64,000 nt of DNA from Aquimarina sp. BL5 (GCF_003443675.1 NZ_CP031963.1:5742501-5806500); one strand, 5' to 3'; counted from the first letter of the stretch, positions 1 to 9,292 are shown. Made by a program: numbers and translations. The notes: a model not told the origin generated them from the sequence alone.

Positions 1-1646
1 GTACCAGTCGTATGGTCTTTTGAATTAGCTTGAGAAAATTTATCAAAGATTATTCCTTGCTTATCCAAAGGAATTCCTCTTCCGTCATCTTTAATTTCAA
101 AGGTAATCTCAACTTGGTTATCGGTAACGATTGGGTTGACAAAATTTAGCCAGATATTTCCGTTTCTGGTGAATTTATTTGCATTACTGATAAGATTAAT
201 AAAAATCTGGGATAATCTTACAGAGTCTCCAATAAGAGAATGAGGAATGTTTGGATCAAAATTAAGGTGTAACGTATTCCCATTTTTATCTGCTTGATAT
301 TCAAATGAATTTCTGATATCATCAGCTAAGCTTTTGATATTATATATGGATTTATCTAAGCTTATTTCATAAGATTCCATTTTAGTAACCTGAAGAACAT
401 CATTAATAAGATTTAGTAAATGATCCGCAGAAAATTTCATTAGTTTTATAAATTTATGATTTTCTTCATCTTTTATCCGCTCCATAAGAATAGACGATAA
501 ACCAACCACTCCATATAGCGGAGTTCTAAGTTCATGACTTACTGTGGATATAAACTTAGTTTTTACGGCAGCAAGACGATCTGATTTTTCTTTCGAAATC
601 TTTAATTCTTTGTTTCTAATTGCCAAAGATTCTCCGAGTACTTTTGTTTTTCTATGGTTATAGATGAAAAAACAAAACAATATTAGACATAATATAAGTA
701 GTGATAATGTAAATATAGAAACTGTTTGTGATTGTTTTGCTTTTTGAGTTTGTATACTATTGTTTTTATTGCTTACTACTAATTTTTCCTTAAATTGATT
801 TGTTTCTAATTTCTCAGTTTCTAAGGCAGTTTCGTGATGTTTAGTATATTTTTTAAGAATCGCATAAGCTCTATCTTGTCTTCCTAATTTCACAAGTAAC
901 TCTTCATACTTTTTATAAATGTTCATTGCTTCTCTAGACATTTTATTTTTTTCTGCAATAGAAGCAGCTTTTTCGAAATGTCTTATAGCACTGTTGTAGT
1001 TATTATGAATCTTATAATATTCACCGAAACTTAAGTAGGTTAAAAGTAATTCAGTAATATGTTCAGTGTCTTGACTAAAATATTTTTGACATTTTTTTAA
1101 TAGTCTATATGCTTTTCTGTAATTTCTGGTTTTAAGATAAATGTTAGCTAAATTTAGTTCTAAGCTATGTTTATAGTCGTTATTTAGGTTTTTATAGTTT
1201 TCGTGAATATGCTTGATTCTTTTTAATGCTCTTGCCGGTTTGTTAAAACCCTCTAAATATACTAAAGCAATATTATTGTTAACATCTATAATTAGTTCAG
1301 AATCTCCTTCTAATTCTTTTATGAATAGTTCTGCGATTTTATATTCTTTAAGAGCTTTTTTATATTCTTTATTCAGGAAATGTATTTTTCCTAATAAATT
1401 ATAAGAGTATCCTTTTAAATAGTATTCTTGTTGGGTATTGAATTTAGTAGAGATATCTATAATGTTTTCAATAAGCATGACACTATTGGCTCTTCCTATG
1501 GAGTTTAGGTGTTCTTCCGTGTGAATAATTCTACACTCCAATTCGGCGAATGACATTTCTTCATATTGGTCGGCATAAAGAGTAGAATAAAATAAGTTAG
1601 CGCATAGGAAACATATAAAATACGTGGAGATTTTAATATTTTTCAT
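1..1646 (-). CDS. TPR-type sensor histidine kinase, C-terminus cut by window edge
   Basis: About 548 codons are visible. The ATG at 1646 is followed by a hydrophobic signal-like segment (residues 1-27), a helical region of roughly 280 residues with TPR-like pairs (for example a segment with NYNSAIRHFEKAASIAEKN), one membrane segment near residues 305-330, and a HisKA domain with the phospho-acceptor motif SHELRTPLYG (His about residue 371). The HATPase domain follows, with the N-box region LINLISNANKF and the G1 motif DDGRGIP. The sequence ends at the window edge just at the start of the G2 box, so only the C-terminus is missing; a fused receiver domain cannot be excluded. By family, it should sense an unknown periplasmic or cytoplasmic signal through the TPR region and autophosphorylate on His. 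It is a typical Bacteroidetes TPR-kinase; the signal is unknown. Confidence 0.9.
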   Translation of the reverse strand, partial: MKNIKISTYFICFLCANLFYSTLYADQYEEMSFAELECRIIHTEEHLNSIGRANSVMLIENIIDISTKFNTQQEYYLKGYSYNLLGKIHFLNKEYKKALKEYKIAELFIKELEGDSELIIDVNNNIALVYLEGFNKPARALKRIKHIHENYKNLNNDYKHSLELNLANIYLKTRNYRKAYRLLKKCQKYFSQDTEHITELLLTYLSFGEYYKIHNNYNSAIRHFEKAASIAEKNKMSREAMNIYKKYEELLVKLGRQDRAYAILKKYTKHHETALETEKLETNQFKEKLVVSNKNNSIQTQKAKQSQTVSIFTLSLLILCLILFCFFIYNHRKTKVLGESLAIRNKELKISKEKSDRLAAVKTKFISTVSHELRTPLYGVVGLSSILMERIKDEENHKFIKLMKFSADHLLNLINDVLQVTKMESYEISLDKSIYNIKSLADDIRNSFEYQADKNGNTLHLNFDPNIPHSLIGDSVRLSQIFINLISNANKFTRNGNIWLNFVNPIVTDNQVEITFEIKDDGRGIPLDKQGIIFDKFSQANSKDHTTG

Positions 1647-1883
1647 TTGTTACTGTAGGTTTTGGGGCACCTAAATATATATAAAAAATATATAATTACG
1701 GGTTTAAATACTAAATAATATGGTTAAAGCGTATTTATTCTGTTTTTAACACTAAAAAAGTAATATTTATCTTACGTTTTTTGTTTTTATTTAGGTTACT
1801 TATATCATGATAGAAGGATGTATGTTTTGTGTTCGTTGTTTGTAATTGCCCAGAAATAAAGCTTCAAAATATATGTACTTTAT

Positions 1884-1891
1884 TATTTTTG
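1884..1891 (+). promoter_or_regulatory. Candidate -7 promoter element of the hemolysin III-type gene
   Basis: TATTTTTG matches the Bacteroidetes -7 consensus TAnnTTTG. It ends only 6 bases before the ATG at 1898, so the transcript would be leaderless or nearly so. No clear TTG/TTTG -33 element is seen at the usual distance. Confidence 0.45.
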
Positions 1892-1897
1892 TGATCT

Positions 1898-2524
1898 ATG
1901 AACGTACAAACACCGATTGAAGAAAGATGGAATTGGTTAACTCATGGATTTGGTTTCTTACTTTCCGCTTTAGGTTTATTTTTCTTACTATTTAATGATA
2001 CACATAAAACTTCTTACAGCACATTTTCAATATTATTATATTCTGTTTCATTAATGGTACTATATTTTGCATCTTCAGCGTACCATTATACAAATAATGT
2101 TTCTCTTAAGAATCGATTTAGGGTTATGGATCATATTAGTATTTATTTACTAATAGCTGGGACGTATACACCCGTTACTTTAATTGGTTTGTTGGATAGT
2201 AAAGGGTGGCTTCTTTTTATACTTGTATGGTCTTTGGCTGGTTTTGGATCAATTCTAAAGCTTTTTTTTACTGGAAAATTCGAGATTCTTTCAGTGACTT
2301 TATATCTAGTAATGGGTTGGTTAATTATGTTAGATATTACTACATTAACGGATGTAGTAGGTTCTGAAGGGATTATGTATCTTATGTTAGGTGGATTGGC
2401 CTATACTTTCGGAATAATTTTTTACGCTTTTAATAAGCTAAATTTCAATCATGTAATTTGGCATGTATTTGTGTTAGCAGGTGGCGTGTTTCATTATATT
2501 TTTGTGCTAAAGTTTATTATATAA
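1898..2524 (+). CDS. Hemolysin III / TrhA (PAQR superfamily) membrane protein
   Basis: The protein has 208 residues, the normal size for the family, and seven hydrophobic segments. Family motifs are visible: RWNWLTHGFGF near the start, SSAYHYTN in the second to third helix, DHISIYLLIAGTYTP, and a C-terminal HVIWHVFVLAGGVFHY with the conserved His residues. Bacterial members are inner-membrane proteins linked to membrane energetics or fluidity; the 'hemolysin' name is historical and says little about real function. It stands alone and ends in a strong hairpin shared with the convergent gene. The ATG at 1898 is chosen because it lies directly after a -7-like box. Confidence 0.9.
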   Translation: MNVQTPIEERWNWLTHGFGFLLSALGLFFLLFNDTHKTSYSTFSILLYSVSLMVLYFASSAYHYTNNVSLKNRFRVMDHISIYLLIAGTYTPVTLIGLLDSKGWLLFILVWSLAGFGSILKLFFTGKFEILSVTLYLVMGWLIMLDITTLTDVVGSEGIMYLMLGGLAYTFGIIFYAFNKLNFNHVIWHVFVLAGGVFHYIFVLKFII

Positions 2525-2525
2525 T

Positions 2526-2578
2526 ATAAGATAAACCATATTAAAAATTTCGAGAGTTGATAATATGGTTTATCTTAT
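2526..2578. terminator. Bidirectional terminator hairpin
   Basis: A perfect 18-bp inverted repeat (2526-2543 with 2561-2578, arms beginning ATAAGATAAACC) with a 17-base loop lies between two convergent genes. A T-rich stretch follows on the + strand and an AT-rich stretch on the - strand. It can serve both the hemolysin III-type gene and the PLA2-like lipoprotein gene. Confidence 0.75.
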
Positions 2579-2584
2579 TTTACA

Positions 2585-3385
2585 CTATCCTCTACATCCT
2601 CTGATTACGCCAAAAACATAATCATCAGCTGCTTCATTAAACTCGTCGCCACAGTTTCTGTCACTACCGCCACCACTTGCATTATTTATATTACTGCATT
2701 GGTCGTGATCCATACAATCTTTAGTCCAAGCACTTGGTATCCACCATCTACCGCAGTCTCCTCCGCATCGTCCCATACATCCATAATTATTTCTTGGTTT
2801 ACTACCAACCCTTACTCTATCGCTATGATTACCTCTGGAATCATCATATTCTGCGTTTACATAAGTGTTCTTTCTAATACAAGTGATACCTTCATTTCTG
2901 CTTTTTAGAGTATTTGTATTACCAGAAGACAATATCTTTCTTTTAGAATAGATGTAGTTATTAGGTGATTTCCCAAGGTATTCGGTCATACTTAAGAGTG
3001 TATATTCCGTCATAGATATGTCACCATCTTTAGTGCTTAAAATATATTCTGATATTAGTTGCCCCGTTTTTAGTAATGCTCTTTTTTCATTTTCTGATAA
3101 AACAATATTATGACCATTTATATCGATACTTTCGTTTTCATAATTGATGGACGCATCGATTAATTTTTTATCAATTTCTAAGGACATATTAAAATTAAGC
3201 TCTGAAGAAGAGTTGACAACATATGATATGTTGTGATTGTTTACTATTAGTTTTCCAGTGAAATTGTTTTCATTCTGAAGTTCTAAACCTATTTCAGATG
3301 CTTTTGTGGAAATGTTTTCATCTGTACATTGTAAGAATACAATTGAGAATAGCAATATAGCTATCGCTTTAAAATAATTTTTCAT
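2585..3385 (-). CDS. Lipoprotein with a phospholipase A2-like Cys-rich C-terminal domain
   Basis: The 266 residues start with a lipoprotein signal (hydrophobic stretch ending FLQC, lipid-attachment Cys near residue 20). Residues 20-165 have no recognised domain. The C-terminal 100 residues are rich in Cys and Gly and contain CMGRCGGDCG followed by TKDCMDHDQCS, close to the PLA2 signature in which a His-Asp pair sits between disulfide Cys residues; the consensus CC pair is here C-M. The HD pair near residue 225 would be the catalytic dyad. By family it could hydrolyse the sn-2 ester of phospholipids at the cell surface. The assignment rests on motif resemblance only, and the calcium loop is plausible (GRCGGDCG) but not certain. 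It may be an orphan or defensive secreted enzyme. Confidence 0.6.
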   Translation of the reverse strand: MKNYFKAIAILLFSIVFLQCTDENISTKASEIGLELQNENNFTGKLIVNNHNISYVVNSSSELNFNMSLEIDKKLIDASINYENESIDINGHNIVLSENEKRALLKTGQLISEYILSTKDGDISMTEYTLLSMTEYLGKSPNNYIYSKRKILSSGNTNTLKSRNEGITCIRKNTYVNAEYDDSRGNHSDRVRVGSKPRNNYGCMGRCGGDCGRWWIPSAWTKDCMDHDQCSNINNASGGGSDRNCGDEFNEAADDYVFGVIRGCRG

Positions 3386-3478
3386 AAGATTGAGTTTGTG
3401 TTAGAAACTAATGTATGAAAAATCTTCCAGATTTACGAATTTCGTAAATAATTAATAATATTACCTATGTTTTGCTAA

Positions 3479-3907
3479 TTATGATTCAATAAAATCTTTA
3501 TATTCTAAAAAGAATGTTTCGAGCACGAGCATTTTTTCGTTTAGGAACTCCATCGTTATTTCCCAAGTTTTTTTATTATGTACACTTACATCTACTAGCT
3601 CTGTATAAATGCGAGAAATAATTTTTCCATTTTCTAATTGATAGAATTGATCAAAAATGATATTATCTAAATATTCCTCTACGATAATATTTTTTAAACT
3701 TAAGAATTTGTCATAATAATAGGCTCTTATTGTTTCGTCATAAGGTTCTACATCAATAGAAACTTGAGCAATCTTTGTTGTAAAGGTGAACTTAAGTGTT
3801 ACATCTTTAATTTTTGTGTTGTATAATAGCCATTTATGCGGGTAAGCTTTACCAAATGTAGTCCAGAATTCTTGTCTTATTTTTTTTGAATCTTCTTTGC
3901 TAAACAT
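3479..3907 (-). CDS. DUF4268 domain protein
   Basis: About 142 residues. An upstream ATG at 3925 is possible, but the ATG at 3907 (MFSKEDSKKIRQEFW) begins right after the stop of the ZIP transporter gene, fits the family start, and is preferred. The pattern FWTTFGKAYPHKWLLYNTKIKD, followed by Phe-rich beta strands and a C-terminal LETFFLEYKDFIE, is the DUF4268 form common in Bacteroidetes, a small single-domain relative of the domain found at the end of some restriction-like proteins. No catalytic residues are evident and the function is unknown. It is probably co-transcribed with the ZIP gene (1-base gap). Confidence 0.75.
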   Translation of the reverse strand: MFSKEDSKKIRQEFWTTFGKAYPHKWLLYNTKIKDVTLKFTFTTKIAQVSIDVEPYDETIRAYYYDKFLSLKNIIVEEYLDNIIFDQFYQLENGKIISRIYTELVDVSVHNKKTWEITMEFLNEKMLVLETFFLEYKDFIES

Positions 3908-3908
3908 G

Positions 3909-4586
3909 TTAAATAAAATAAGCACAGGCTGTTGCGGCTAGAATAACCATTAGTTTGGTGATATTAAATTTATGCCCTTCATTACTTTCAAATAAAATAG
4001 TGGTAGAAACATGTAGAAATATACCAATTACAAGCGCTGTAATTTCTTTGTAGTACGCCTGAACTCCTTCAAAATGTTCAGAGATAAATGTTCCCAGAGG
4101 AGTCATTAGAGCAAAAAGAATAAGAAACAATATGATGATAGGCCTTTTTATTTCTGTTTTAAATAAAAAAGTTGTTAGTATCATTGCTACCGGAATTTTA
4201 TGAATAATGATCCCTATAAGGATACCTTCTGTGTGATGAATAGGAAAACCTTCCAGAATGGCATGAATTCCTAAACTTATAAAAAGTAATTTAGGAATCT
4301 GAGTAGTTTCTTTATGAATATGTATATGTCCGTGTTCTGCTCCTTTTGAGAAATATTCTAATACTTTTTGGAGTAAAATTCCAATCATAATCCAAACACC
4401 TGTTTGCTTGGCATATTGGTGCTCTTCAAACACTTCTGGTAACAGATTAAAGATAGTAATGGCTAATAGAAAAGCACCACTAAAAGCTAAAAGTAATTTT
4501 AAGTTTTTTTGATTATTAGGTTTGAATATATATACTATTAATGAACCTATAAAAACTGCTGATATGGATAGTATGTGATTATACAC
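3909..4586 (-). CDS. ZIP family divalent metal transporter
   Basis: The 225 residues form about eight hydrophobic segments. Between segments 3 and 4 lies a His-rich cytoplasmic loop (EHGHIHIHKE). The metal-binding helices are visible as HAILEGFPIH and IIIHKIPVAM, matching the H-x-x-x-G and H-K-x-P patterns of ZIP transmembrane segments 4 and 5. By family it imports zinc or another divalent cation across the inner membrane. It overlaps the upstream methyltransferase gene by one base and is followed directly by the DUF4268 gene, so the three form one operon. Metal specificity cannot be read from the sequence. Confidence 0.85.
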   Translation of the reverse strand: MYNHILSISAVFIGSLIVYIFKPNNQKNLKLLLAFSGAFLLAITIFNLLPEVFEEHQYAKQTGVWIMIGILLQKVLEYFSKGAEHGHIHIHKETTQIPKLLFISLGIHAILEGFPIHHTEGILIGIIIHKIPVAMILTTFLFKTEIKRPIIILFLILFALMTPLGTFISEHFEGVQAYYKEITALVIGIFLHVSTTILFESNEGHKFNITKLMVILAATACAYFI

Positions 4587-5299
4587 TATTTAAAAATAAG
4601 AATAAGTCGAGGAGAAGTAGTTTTATCATATTTTTTAAGATGGTAATCGCCAAAAATATCAAGCAAATTGACTTCAGCTTCTTCAAAATATTTTTGAAAA
4701 TCTTGTAGAGTCAAGGCTTTTACTCTTTCGGTAAATAAAAAGTCCTCATTATTGTCATTAAATTTTATTTCCTTGTAGATATAACCATCTTCAACATATC
4801 TTTTTATATGAAAATTTATTCCAGAAACTTCTTTTGTTTCTTCAGGAACAAGGTTGTTAATTACGTAATCGACGTTCATAAAGTCAATAACACCAAAGCC
4901 TCTTTCATTTAAATCAGACTTTATAGCTTTTATGGTACTTAGATTACATTCTTCTTTTTCAAAATAACCAAAGCTTGTAAAAAGATTGAAAACAGCAGAA
5001 AACTTTTTAGAGTAAGGTTTAGACATATCGTGCACCTTAAACTTCAGTGATTCATTTTCGAATTGAGATGCATATTCAATACTGTTTTTAGAAAGGTCAA
5101 CTCCAGTAACATTATATCCTAATTTATTTAGATAAACACTGTGTCTTCCTTTACCACAAGCAAGATCCAGGATTTTTTCTTCCGGTTCTAAGCTTAGATA
5201 ACTAGTTAGGTTATCCATGAATTCTTGCGCCTCTTCGTGGCCTCTATCTTTATATAATATATGATAATATGGTGTATCGAACCAAGATGCATACCACAT
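4586..5299 (-). CDS. Class I SAM-dependent methyltransferase
   Basis: An ORF is open back to 5473, but that would overlap the divergent THUMP methyltransferase gene. ATGs at 5317 and 5299 are better; 5299 (MWYASWFDTPYYH) is preferred because a -7-like box (5324-5331) places transcription initiation about at 5317. The Rossmann SAM-binding motif I is clear (LDLACGKGRHSVYL), followed by GVDLSKNSIEYA (motif II) and an FNLFTSFGYF segment. It is a small-molecule type methyltransferase similar to the UbiE/Tam group; the substrate is unknown. It is the first gene of an operon with the ZIP transporter and DUF4268 genes. Confidence 0.8.
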   Translation of the reverse strand: MWYASWFDTPYYHILYKDRGHEEAQEFMDNLTSYLSLEPEEKILDLACGKGRHSVYLNKLGYNVTGVDLSKNSIEYASQFENESLKFKVHDMSKPYSKKFSAVFNLFTSFGYFEKEECNLSTIKAIKSDLNERGFGVIDFMNVDYVINNLVPEETKEVSGINFHIKRYVEDGYIYKEIKFNDNNEDFLFTERVKALTLQDFQKYFEEAEVNLLDIFGDYHLKKYDKTTSPRLILIFK

Positions 5300-5323
5300 T
5301 GTAGAATCTTTTAGCATAGGGCG

Positions 5324-5331
5324 CAAAATTA
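5324..5331 (-). promoter_or_regulatory. Candidate -7 element for the methyltransferase-ZIP operon
   Basis: On the minus strand the bases read TAATTTTG, a match to TAnnTTTG, six bases before the ATG at 5317 and 24 before the ATG at 5299. No convincing -33 element is seen. It argues against the long upstream ORF extension. Confidence 0.45.
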
Positions 5332-5464
5332 ATGTATTTTTGCGGTTTATTACCGCAAGGTGAAACGAATTATGTGGGTTTAGTCTCAAAAAGCAAAAAA
5401 ACTTTCTTGAAATAATATTTTTAATGTTTTTTTGAAAGTTGAATAACTTAGAATTATTAAAGAA

Positions 5465-6628
5465 GTGAATCATTCATTTAAAATGGTAGCCAAAACCTTT
5501 TTTGGTTTTGAAGAAATATTAGCAAAGGAGCTTAGTAATCTTGGTGCCCAAAAAGTCCAAGTAGGTAATCGAATGGTTAGTTTTTATGGAGATACAGGTT
5601 TTATGTATAAAGCAAATCTTTGTCTTAGAACGGCTTTAAAAATATTAAAGCCTATTTCTTCTAAAAAAATACGTAATGAAAAAGATTTATATAGTTTTAT
5701 TCAATCCATTCGTTGGGATGAATATCTAAACACTGATGATACTTTTGCGATATATGCAACAGTAAATTCAACAATATTTAAGCATTCCCAGTTTATTTCT
5801 TTAAAATCCAAAGATGCTATTGTAGATAAATTCAGAAAAGAAACTGGAAAAAGACCTAATGTAGATACTGATTATCCGGATTTGACCATTAATATTCATA
5901 TCCAGCAAGATCTATGCACAGTATCTTTAGATAGCTCTGGTGGATCGTTACATCATAGGGGATATCGCAGTGCGACAAATATTGCTCCGATAAATGAAGT
6001 CTTAGCGGCTGGTCTGTTATTATTATCTGGATGGGATGGACAATGTGATTTTCTAGATCCAATGTGTGGTAGTGGAACTTTTGCTATAGAAGCAGCTATG
6101 ATTGCTTGTAACATTCCTGCTAATTTGAACCGAAAAGAGTTTGCTTTCGAAAAATGGTTAGATTGGGATATGGATTTATTTGAAAAAATTGAAGAAGCCA
6201 GTTTGAAAAAAACGCGTGATTTTCATCATTCAATTATTGGTTTTGACAAAGCTCCATCTGCTGTTAGAAAGGCAAAACAAAATGTAGAAAATGCGAATCT
6301 CACCGATTTTATTAAGATTAAAGATGATAATTTTTTTGAAAGTTCTAAAAATGAAGATAAGAAACTTCATATGGTCTTTAATCCTCCATATGGAGAACGT
6401 TTAGAATTGGACGAAGAAAAATTTTATGCACAAATAGGAGATACGCTTAAACAGAGTTATCCAGATACTAATGCTTGGTTTATAACTTCTAACCTTGAAG
6501 CTTTAAAATATGTAGGATTAAGACCTTCTCGAAAAATAAAAGTATTTAATGGTAAACTAGAATGTCGTTTAGTGAAGTATGAAATGTATGCTGGAAGCAA
6601 AAAAGCTAAATTTCAGGATAGGTCTTAG
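5465..6628 (+). CDS. THUMP-domain rRNA (guanine-N2)-methyltransferase, RlmL-like
   Basis: The 387 residues resemble the N-terminal (RlmL) half of the E. coli fused RlmKL and COG0116 proteins. An N-terminal ferredoxin-like/THUMP region (to about residue 160) contains the FKMVAKTFFGFEEILAKEL opening and the LHHRGYR motif near residue 160. The SAM site follows as LDPMCGSGTFAIEAA, with the catalytic NPPYGERL for exocyclic amine methylation. It should methylate a guanine in 23S rRNA. The start is GTG at 5465; ATG at 5483 is an alternative, but residues before it (NHSFKM) look family-like. It is divergent from the methyltransferase-ZIP operon. Confidence 0.88.
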   Translation: MNHSFKMVAKTFFGFEEILAKELSNLGAQKVQVGNRMVSFYGDTGFMYKANLCLRTALKILKPISSKKIRNEKDLYSFIQSIRWDEYLNTDDTFAIYATVNSTIFKHSQFISLKSKDAIVDKFRKETGKRPNVDTDYPDLTINIHIQQDLCTVSLDSSGGSLHHRGYRSATNIAPINEVLAAGLLLLSGWDGQCDFLDPMCGSGTFAIEAAMIACNIPANLNRKEFAFEKWLDWDMDLFEKIEEASLKKTRDFHHSIIGFDKAPSAVRKAKQNVENANLTDFIKIKDDNFFESSKNEDKKLHMVFNPPYGERLELDEEKFYAQIGDTLKQSYPDTNAWFITSNLEALKYVGLRPSRKIKVFNGKLECRLVKYEMYAGSKKAKFQDRS

Positions 6629-6654
6629 CATAAGACATATATAACAATGAATTA

Positions 6655-7389
6655 TTACCTTTTCTTTTTTACAAAAGGAATCAAGTAGCTAATTGTATAC
6701 GTGTATCCAACGCCAAACTGACTAAAATCGTTTGTTCTTCCGTATCCAGGAATGAATAAATTTTCAAACCCATCAAATTCATCATCAAATCCATCAGGAT
6801 CTTTTTCACTAACAAGTCCTCTTAAAGATACACTCGCTCCTAGATAGAGGTTATTTAGTACTTCTACTTTAATTCCTAAAGTAAATTCTACCCAGCCAGC
6901 GGTTAGATCTTTAGCTTCTCTTTTTTCAGTAATAGGTTCATTAGGGAAAAAATCCGTACCCGTAAAAATCCTATAACTATTTAATGTTTGGTCAAAAGTG
7001 GAGAAACCATATCTAAGACCGACATAAATACTATTTTGCATTCCATACCAGTTTTTATAGACATTGTAATCTACACCTAATCTGATATAGCTTCCGGATC
7101 CTTCTACTTCAATATTCTCTTCATCTCTTAAAAAAGATTCGTTTCCTAATTCTGCAGCTAGATAATAATTTTTGTAGATTCTGTAGTCACCATTAATCTC
7201 AAAACCCGAATAGTCATCATTTAAGGCAGTTCTAATTAATCGGGCAATATCTACACCAACTCTTAAACCATATTTTTCGGCAGGAGGTAAGGTGTCTCTT
7301 GCAGAAATGTTAGTCTCCGCTTCTTGACTCAATATCGTACCTGAAATGAACAGGCTAATGAAAAATAAATACGTGTGCAGCTGTCTCAT
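6655..7389 (-). CDS. DUF6048 family outer-membrane beta-barrel-like protein
   Basis: The 244 residues carry an N-terminal signal peptide (cleavage probably near LSQEAET). The rest is built of alternating aromatic/hydrophobic strands (GLRVGVDIARLIR, YYLAAELGNES, SIYVGLRYGFST, LYLGASVSLRG) and ends in a basic KKKR tail after YTISYLIPF, consistent with a small outer-membrane barrel. This family is found beside DUF6452 and rlmD in Flavobacteriia; its function is unknown. Its start overlaps the DUF6452 gene by 35 bases in another frame, indicating translational coupling. Confidence 0.75.
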   Translation of the reverse strand: MRQLHTYLFFISLFISGTILSQEAETNISARDTLPPAEKYGLRVGVDIARLIRTALNDDYSGFEINGDYRIYKNYYLAAELGNESFLRDEENIEVEGSGSYIRLGVDYNVYKNWYGMQNSIYVGLRYGFSTFDQTLNSYRIFTGTDFFPNEPITEKREAKDLTAGWVEFTLGIKVEVLNNLYLGASVSLRGLVSEKDPDGFDDEFDGFENLFIPGYGRTNDFSQFGVGYTYTISYLIPFVKKKR

Positions 7390-7879
7390 TGGTTACGTCT
7401 CCTTCTTGTATCGTTATTTCTTTAATCCAGTTTTGATTATCTTCTTCTTGAATGAAGCTCTCAGTTAGTCCATTATAAGTGACTCTAAAACCACATGCAC
7501 TACTTACATATTCTTCTACAGGTGTATACTGAAAACTTAATGTATCCGTATTAGGAGTTTCGTCAGTATTATCATCTTCATCAACATCAGAATCTATTGT
7601 AAACTCAAAATCCGTTAGAAGAGCATCTATTCTTAAAGGGATCATGATAGAATCTTGATTTGTTGTAAAGTCAATAATTCCTTCGAATCCGACAGCTTTT
7701 ACCTGTAACTCATTTGGTTGTTTAATATCAGATACCGTACCATCCTCAATAAATTTAATAATCAGAAATGGTGTAGTTGGCGTATCTTCTGCGCACAAGT
7801 CATCTCGTTCACAACTGGAACTTAGATAGACCGCAATAAGACAGCAAATCATAAGGACTAAAGTTTTGTATAACTTCAT
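7355..7879 (-). CDS. DUF6452 family lipoprotein
   Basis: The 174 residues have a lipoprotein signal with Cys near residue 23 (LSSSCERDD). The core has the family patterns DDLCAEDTPTTPFLIIKF and CGFRVTYNGL, and an acidic loop in the middle (DVDEDDNTDETPNTD). It lies 3 bases after rlmD and overlaps DUF6048, so the three form one operon. The function is unknown; co-occurrence with DUF6048 suggests a two-part envelope module. Confidence 0.75.
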   Translation of the reverse strand: MKLYKTLVLMICCLIAVYLSSSCERDDLCAEDTPTTPFLIIKFIEDGTVSDIKQPNELQVKAVGFEGIIDFTTNQDSIMIPLRIDALLTDFEFTIDSDVDEDDNTDETPNTDTLSFQYTPVEEYVSSACGFRVTYNGLTESFIQEEDNQNWIKEITIQEGDVTNETAAHVFIFH

Positions 7880-7882
7880 GAA

Positions 7883-9292
7883 TTATCTTTTTTCTAATAA
7901 AACCACATTTTCTACGTGGTGCGTTTGTGGAAACATATCTACCGGTTGTACTTTGGTAACCTTATACATACTATCTAATAACGATAAATCTCTTGCTTGT
8001 GTTGCACTATTGCAACTTACATATACAATCTTATCCGGTGAGATGTTTAATAATTGGCCCACGACATCTTTATGCATTCCATCTCTTGGCGGATCAGTTA
8101 TAACGACTTCTGGTTGCCCGTGAGTTGTTATAAATTCTGTCGTAAACACTTTTTTCATATCCCCAACATAGAATTCTACATTGTCAATATTGTTATGTTT
8201 TGCATTTGTCTTGGCATCTTCAATAGCTTCAGGCACTGCTTCAACACCAATCACTTTTTTTGCTTTTTTAGCTACGAATTGAGCAATAGTACCTGTACCG
8301 GTATATAAGTCATATACTAATTCATTTCCTGTAAGACCTGCAAAATCCCTAGTTATCTTATATAGTTCGTATGCTTGTTTAGAATTGGTTTGGTAAAAAG
8401 ATTTAGCATTAATTTTAAAACGTAAACCTTCCATTTCTTCTTCGATATGATCTTTTCCGTGATAACAGATTACTTCCTGATCATATATAGTGTCATTTCC
8501 TTTTGTATTTACAACATATTGTAAAGAAGTAATTTCAGGAAACTCAGAAATTATATAATCTAGTAATAATGTTCTTTTTTCTACATCTTCATAAAAAAAC
8601 TGAACTAATACCATAATTTCTCCAGTAGATACAATTCTCATCATTAAAGTACGTAGAAAACCACTTTGGTTTCTAGCGTTATAAAATGGTAAATTATTCT
8701 CAGTAGCAAATACTTTTACCTTATTTCTAATCGCATTACTAGGATCCTCTTGTAAATGACATGTATCTATATCCAAAATTTTATCCCACATTCCTGGAAT
8801 GTGGAATCCTAACGCGTTACGGTTTTCGATTTCTGTGTCGCTTTGGATTTCTTCTAATGTTAACCATCTACTATCGCTAAAAGAGAACTCCATTTTATTT
8901 CTGTAGAAAAACTGATCTTCGGAACCTAGAATCGGAGTTACAGTAGGTAATTCTATTTTGCCTAAGCGTGTCAGGTTATTAACTATTTCTTGTTGTTTAT
9001 ATGATAGTTGATGCTCATATCCCATAAATTGCCATTTGCATCCACCGCAGGTGCCAAAGTGTTTACAAGCTGGATCTACTCGCTTATCGGATTTTTTATG
9101 AAAAGTAGTTGCAGACCCTTCATAAAAAGCTTTTCGTTTTTTTGTGGTTTGTATATCTACTACATCACCTGGAACCGCATTGTTTATAAAAATGATTTTT
9201 CCATCAGGAGCTTTGGCAATACTTTTTCCTTTTGCGCCCGCATCAATCACTTCTATGTTTTCAAAAACCTGTTTTCTGTTTTTTCTCGCCAT
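7883..9292 (-). CDS. rlmD: 23S rRNA (uracil-1939-C5)-methyltransferase RlmD
   Basis: The 469 residues have the RumA/RlmD layout: an N-terminal TRAM domain (IDAGAKGKSIAKAPDGKIIFI), the iron-sulfur cluster Cys set (ACKHFGTCGGCKW plus the later CHLQ), the SAM site YDLYTGTGTIAQFVAKKA, the DPPRDGMH motif and the nucleophile in VYVSCNSATQARDL. It transfers a methyl group to C5 of a uracil in 23S rRNA. It is the first gene of the operon with DUF6452 and DUF6048. No other RlmD-like paralogue is visible here. Confidence 0.93.
   Translation of the reverse strand: MARKNRKQVFENIEVIDAGAKGKSIAKAPDGKIIFINNAVPGDVVDIQTTKKRKAFYEGSATTFHKKSDKRVDPACKHFGTCGGCKWQFMGYEHQLSYKQQEIVNNLTRLGKIELPTVTPILGSEDQFFYRNKMEFSFSDSRWLTLEEIQSDTEIENRNALGFHIPGMWDKILDIDTCHLQEDPSNAIRNKVKVFATENNLPFYNARNQSGFLRTLMMRIVSTGEIMVLVQFFYEDVEKRTLLLDYIISEFPEITSLQYVVNTKGNDTIYDQEVICYHGKDHIEEEMEGLRFKINAKSFYQTNSKQAYELYKITRDFAGLTGNELVYDLYTGTGTIAQFVAKKAKKVIGVEAVPEAIEDAKTNAKHNNIDNVEFYVGDMKKVFTTEFITTHGQPEVVITDPPRDGMHKDVVGQLLNISPDKIVYVSCNSATQARDLSLLDSMYKVTKVQPVDMFPQTHHVENVVLLEKR

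Noticed and set aside
4586..5473. Long form (295 residues) of the SAM methyltransferase
   Set aside because: The extra N-terminal residues overlap the divergent gene's start, include the likely promoter and do not resemble the family.
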